From NCBI GenBank assembly GCA_964361185.1, contig CAYHZS010000045.1, positions 1 through 5,939 on the forward strand: a stretch of 5,939 nt of DNA, given 5' to 3'. This document shows positions 5,178-5,939 of the stretch, piece after piece (position 1 is the stretch's first letter; every line of letters starts with the position of its first letter). The translations under genes were made by a program, and so were the position numbers. This DNA is from JBAZYZ01 sp964361185. Lineage in GTDB: Bacteria > Patescibacteriota > Minisyncoccia > Phycocordibacterales > VMEP01. The notes under the pieces were generated by a model. It worked only from the letters and a program-made list of their open reading frames with translations. It searched no databases and was not told the origin of the DNA.

Positions 5178-5939
5178 TCATAGAGCTATACCGGTAAGTC
5201 GGACAACATTTCTAAGTAAACAAGCCACCGTAATTGGACCAACTCCACCCGGGACGGGGGTCAAAATGACATCCAGATTTTCCATACTTTGCACATCTAT
5301 ATCGCCAACAGTTTTTCCTTCAAGCCCGCTGGTTCCGCCGTCAATTATCAAACTGCCTTGTTTGACCATATCCCCTGTTATAATCCCATTCTTTCCGATT
5401 GTTGTCACAACAACATCTGCTTCTTTCAATAAATTTGTATCTTTTGTTATTTCCGCGGATTGGACGACACGAACAACAAGTCCATATTTTTCTAATACTT
5501 TTTTAAGCACGCTTCCAAACAAAACAGAATTAACAACAAGCACAGCTTTTTTATTTACAAATGAAACACCACTTTCTTTAATCATTTCCACAATAGCCTG
5601 CGGAAAAACCGGCATTGATTTTTCGTCTCCGCCTAAAAATTTTTTGATTGTTTCTTCATGAAACCCATCCGCGTCTTTTGAGGTAGAAATGTTTGCAATA
5701 ACAGTACTAGCATCAACGTGCGCGGGCAAAGGTAACTGAACCAAAATTCCGTGTATGTCGGAACGGTCATTAAACGATTTTATAAGATTGATTATTTCTT
5801 CCGTTTTAGTACCAGCAGGAAAAAGATGTTTTTCAAAATAAAAGCCAATCTCGCGCGCCTTTTTCTCCTTCAGGGAAACATAGAGGCGGGAAGCTCTGTC
5901 GTCCCCGACCAAAATAACAGCAAGTCCGGGCGTAATCCC
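5178..5939 (-). CDS. folD: FolD, bifunctional methylenetetrahydrofolate dehydrogenase/cyclohydrolase, 5'-truncated and divergent
   Basis: FolD interconverts 5,10-methylene-, methenyl- and 10-formyl-tetrahydrofolate in cytoplasmic one-carbon metabolism. The frame stays open to the window edge and reads GITPGLAVILVGDDRASRLY, a typical FolD N-terminal segment, so the gene continues beyond the window and about 30 residues are missing. A TTG at 5912 is internal (the Leu of VILVGDD) and not the start. Numbering the 253 visible residues from the edge: YVSLK with the catalytic lysine (Lys24), GILVQLPLP (64-72), KDADGFH (88-94), GDID (212-215) and PVPGGVGPITVA (228-239). Two regions differ from the norm. 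PVFP (110-113) stands for the usual PCTP, and VVNSVLFGS (135-143) replaces the NADP-binding GRSxxVGxP motif, so cofactor use may be altered. The folate and catalytic residues remain. It is the most upstream gene seen of the apparent operon. Family assignment is secure; dehydrogenase competence is less so. Confidence 0.92.
   Translation of the reverse strand, partial: GITPGLAVILVGDDRASRLYVSLKEKKAREIGFYFEKHLFPAGTKTEEIINLIKSFNDRSDIHGILVQLPLPAHVDASTVIANISTSKDADGFHEETIKKFLGGDEKSMPVFPQAIVEMIKESGVSFVNKKAVLVVNSVLFGSVLKKVLEKYGLVVRVVQSAEITKDTNLLKEADVVVTTIGKNGIITGDMVKQGSLIIDGGTSGLEGKTVGDIDVQSMENLDVILTPVPGGVGPITVACLLRNVVRLTGIAL

Noticed and set aside
5178..5912. FolD starting at TTG 5912
   Set aside because: The frame remains open to the edge and the upstream codons encode GITPGLAVI, a typical FolD segment; the TTG is an internal leucine.

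Overview
The window looks like a compact bacterial chromosome segment. All seven genes lie on the minus strand, so transcription runs from high to low coordinates. Composition is AT-rich (roughly 40% GC by eye), gene junctions are a few bases or overlapping, and TAA, TGA and TAG are all used as stops, which means the standard bacterial code. The divergent but motif-complete Mur ligases, the divergent FolD and the tight packing suggest a small-genome uncultured lineage such as the Candidate Phyla Radiation (Patescibacteria). This placement is an inference from style; no marker in the window proves it.

Layout in transcription order: folD (5' end cut by the window edge, 5939-5178), murI (5164-4415), murD (4409-3066), a serine hydrolase of the beta-lactamase/DD-peptidase (S12) type (3066-2002), murC (2005-680), a small winged-helix DNA-binding protein (619-353), and rsmI (334 to the low-coordinate edge, 3' end lost). 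murD/hydrolase overlap by 1 base (TAATG) and hydrolase/murC by 4 bases (ATGA), so these three are probably translationally coupled. MurI makes D-glutamate, MurC adds L-Ala to UDP-MurNAc, and MurD adds the D-Glu, so the core encodes the first steps of peptidoglycan stem-peptide synthesis. The hydrolase in the middle is unexpected: it keeps the S12 catalytic motifs but cannot have a signal peptide, because an in-frame stop lies two codons before its ATG. It is therefore predicted to work in the cytoplasm among the Mur enzymes.

The most interesting regulatory structure surrounds the winged-helix gene. A 40-bp near-perfect palindrome (643-682) fills the gap between murC and this gene, starting in the murC stop codon. 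A 27-bp near-identical copy of part of it (348-374) overlaps the end of the gene, just before rsmI. The gene is thus flanked by 294-bp-spaced direct repeats that look like operators for its own product. A second, separate 15-bp perfect inverted repeat lies inside the rsmI coding sequence.

The first ~52 bases are almost pure C/G, unlike the rest of the window, and break rsmI immediately after a conserved motif. This is most likely poly-G sequencing noise at a contig end, not biology. No stretch longer than about 60 bases lacks a gene, apart from that artefact. No tRNA, rRNA, CRISPR or insertion sequence was seen.
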